Below, in pieces: positions 61,483 to 64,000 of a stretch of 64,000 bases of DNA. How positions within the stretch are numbered: the first letter of the stretch is position 1; each line of letters opens with the position of its first letter. The DNA lies in contig OZ024929.1 in assembly GCA_964017235.1 (NCBI GenBank), positions 165,711,609-165,775,608 of the forward strand, in the 5' to 3' direction. Source of the stretch: Sabellastarte sp. h YS-2021 (taxonomy: Eukaryota > Annelida > Polychaeta > Sabellida > Sabellidae). The notes under the pieces are model-generated. The model did no database searches, was not told the DNA's origin, and worked only from the letters and a program-made list of their open reading frames with translations. The position numbers were made by a program, and so were the translations under genes.

Positions 61483-64000
61483 GTAAGACAACAGTCTCAG
61501 CATTAACAAGTTGTGTATATACTGTACACTTCAGAAATATGGCCTGACTTTAAAGAAACGAGTGCGGGACAACTTCACTGTTACCTGTGTAGTGCACAAC
61601 ACAGGTACAGTTTAAAATTGGGCGGATCATATGCTAATTCCTAAACCATAGCTGACACGTATACCTCGTTGAAAAACACCATCTGTACACCTCATATCTG
61701 AAATTTGCCACATGTGGAAACACCAATAAAATAAATGAATTGAGGTGAGATTTGTTGAATGTATAGCAAATTAAGGCTTTTTGAACTAAAAAATAACACG
61801 TTTAAGACAAAAAAACTTTTTTTTTTCATTTAATTAAGTTTAGGTTTTTAGAGATGGTGAAATTTAGATTTCTGGCGAATTTTAGATTCCTTATTCTATT
61901 TTTTTCTTCTTCACACCCACAGCTCAGAATTATTGACCTGGGCCCAAATTCTTCAGAATTACTTAGACTGTTTTAAACTTGGATTCAGAGTTTTTCTCGA
62001 GCATTGACTGACCTAGATCAAAATGGTATTAATCAACATTCCTAACTCTAAGGTCACCTTAGACCTCTACTTACATTTCAAGTTATCTATAGAGGTACCA
62101 TAGACAATGCAATGTTTTTGTAATTATTGCAGGGAATCAAGTGTTTTATTGATATTTATCTGTGACACAACATTTGAAACAGCATTCTCCCTCAAGAAAA
62201 TGAGTTTTTTTGCGCCACTTTTAACAAAGCAGATGATTCAGTAAAAAAACAAAGGATACCTGATGTAAGAATTGTTGTGGAATAAGACTCATTCTAACTT
62301 AGTCTAATAGATATACTAGTTTTAAAGTTTACAGTTACAGTACAAATTGTAGGGAAATCTCCTTAGAATCTAGGTAACACTTCAAGTAGAAGTTGATGAA
62401 TACAAAATCTAAGTAACTCTTTGGTAAGTAGAAAACCATTCCTAACTTGGATCTAAATTGACCTCAGCAAAGTATTGTTGAAGAATTCGGCCCCTGGAGT
62501 TTCACTTTTGTCCATTCTTCTGTTAGTTTAATGCACTAAGTTCCCCCTTGTGAGGAAGACATTGTGTTTGCAAAACAGGAGTTTAGATATTTGCAAATAC
62601 AGTCAAAACCTTTGACACTAAACAGCATTCCTATTCAGTAGAGTGGATATTAGTGCTCAGAGTTCAGTACTTCTGGTCCCTGAAGACATCACTGGATGCA
62701 ACTGTATGTTGACATCGGGTTCAATATAATGGAATAGAAAAAATGTTATTGCCTAGGCCATATTTTGGAGAAATATAAAATAGTAGACTCTGTATAACTA
62801 GAACCTCCACTATCTACAAGAATACTGCATTTTGTGGTGCTAGGATTTCTAGGGTAGTTCCACTTAGACCAATATTCAAGTTACACTAGTTCTACTTATA
62901 GAGAGTCTACTGTATAGAACCTTCTTCTTGCACCATTTCTTGAAATTACTACATCCTTTCTCTCAATTAGTCATTTTCCTTCTTGTTCAGGAAAGATAAT
63001 AAGTAAACTAATAGTAAAGTTACTAAGATGTAGATTTTACTTTCTTACTCTTTCTGAGTGCGTTCTGTCTGAAATAAACACATTAACATAATTTATTCAC
63101 TTTCTCTTGTTAATATTTCAAACAAATGTTTATTTTGTTTTGTAGGACTTGTGTTAGGCTTGTAACCCAAGAATTGTATTTGTATCTTAACTGTTCATAC
63201 AGTATACTTTTGTGAACTCTAATTTTCTAGGCTAAATTTATTATTTTCACTTTAATCTTAGAGTTCAGCTTTGTTTCCTTTCTCATAACGTTTTAAGAAA
63301 TCTTTGCTCAATTCTGGAATTTACTGTTCATGTGCCATGGTATTATAATTACGTCATTTCTACACATACAATTAGACTATATTAAACCAAGAAGGACCAG
63401 GAGATGTCATAGCCTTCCACTGCAAGCACGTACTCTGACCTTTTATGTCACCAAATATTTCACTTTTGTTACATCCCTAGTTAGATATATTTTAGATCAT
63501 TGATTAGTTGCATAATACTGTGGCCACTATAGCTAATTTTAGAATTGAGCTGCCAATTTGTTATTTTATTTTAATTTTTTTTTTTTTTTTTTGTAAATCA
63601 ATTTTGTACAGAATACTCTAATGTTTCAGCAACATGTCTGCCTTTTCTTTTACAGGGTGGTAAAAATAAGGTATTCAGTTTTATTGTTAGATATATGAAG
63701 CATGCATTATCAGATTTTCATGTATACCTGAAATTATTATTATTTATGATTAATTCTATGTGCAAATTGTTCTTGGTGAAAGTGACTTTATTATTGACTT
63801 GAATTAAGTCAGATGTGAACATGGATTACATCAATCAGCTGTGAACTTGCAGTGTGATGACAAGGGATTTCATGAGCATTTGGCCCTTTATAGCAATATC
63901 CATGATAAACATTTACACTGCTGTGTATGTGGCTGTATGTGTGCATTATCTGTACATAGAGTTTGTATATTGGTATTATCCTATCATTTAGAAGCTACCA
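61483..64000. other. CC2D2A intron 14 (incomplete)
   Basis: At least 2.5 kb of AT-rich intron running off the window. It has a perfect 9-bp hairpin (TACCTGTGT 61582-61590 with ACACAGGTA 61599-61607), a T run near 63578-63593 and the possible micro-exon at 63656. No transposon was recognised. Confidence 0.5.
63656..63670 (+). CDS. possible 15-bp micro-exon of CC2D2A
   Basis: A strong acceptor (a pyrimidine-rich run ending TTTTACAG) is followed 15 bases later by AAG|GTATTC. The segment would add GGKNK in frame after exon 14. The vertebrate protein has no such insert at this point and the donor is weak, so this is a candidate only. Confidence 0.2.

Noticed and set aside
61582-61607. Perfect 9-bp hairpin in intron 14 as the start of another Helitron
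   Set aside because: No matching CTAG end, CCG run or second copy is visible, so it stays a lone palindrome.

Overview
The window is invertebrate nuclear DNA, AT-rich, with small exons scattered among very large introns packed with transposons. The mix of elements (DIRS-type tyrosine-recombinase retrotransposons, Helitron-like elements with internal minisatellites, tRNA-derived SINEs ending in a TTGAAAGCGATGTAAAACC-type tail) points to a lophotrochozoan, most likely a mollusc. That assignment is an inference.

The only host gene recognised is CC2D2A (coiled-coil and C2 domain protein 2A, a ciliary transition-zone protein), on the + strand. Fourteen exons (1-64, 10336-10420, 10877-11030, 23599-23746, 32527-32665, 33147-33265, 33528-33624, 33956-34048, 34802-34893, 48346-48516, 58945-59011, 59764-59873, 60482-60578, 61384-61482) join in phase into 511 codons. 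They cover the N-terminal C2-like domain, the linker and the canonical C2 domain. The gene starts before the window and continues past it.

Intron 1 (65-10335) holds a Helitron-like element (130-3424) and a young DIRS element (4018-10327) that ends about 8 bases before the exon 2 splice acceptor. Intron 3 (11031-23598) holds short repeats in opposite orientations, a minisatellite element split by a second tyrosine-recombinase retrotransposon (14362-20176), and a strong inverted repeat (22017-23340). Intron 4 (23747-32526) holds a third, broken DIRS element (23919-31484), itself carrying a hAT-type MITE and a Helitron-like insert. Intron 9 (34894-48345) holds a second copy of the intron 1 Helitron (35902-46824), swollen by a 7.5 kb Helitron-like insert of 147-bp tandem repeats that in turn contains a 223-bp MITE. 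Intron 10 (48517-58944) holds a TTAA-flanked element split by a fourth, heavily decayed DIRS element (50101-56306), then another minisatellite element (57085-58484).

The less expected signals are these. Exons 4, 10 and 12 are each followed by decayed tandem copies of their own 3' end plus splice donor. Three Helitron-like families share unusual 5'-TTA palindromic starts and CTAG ends. The 147-bp repeat carries paired TGACCTT/AAGGTCA motifs that look like nuclear-receptor half-sites or a conserved hairpin. The fourth DIRS element has near-identical terminal repeats although its coding region is ruined.
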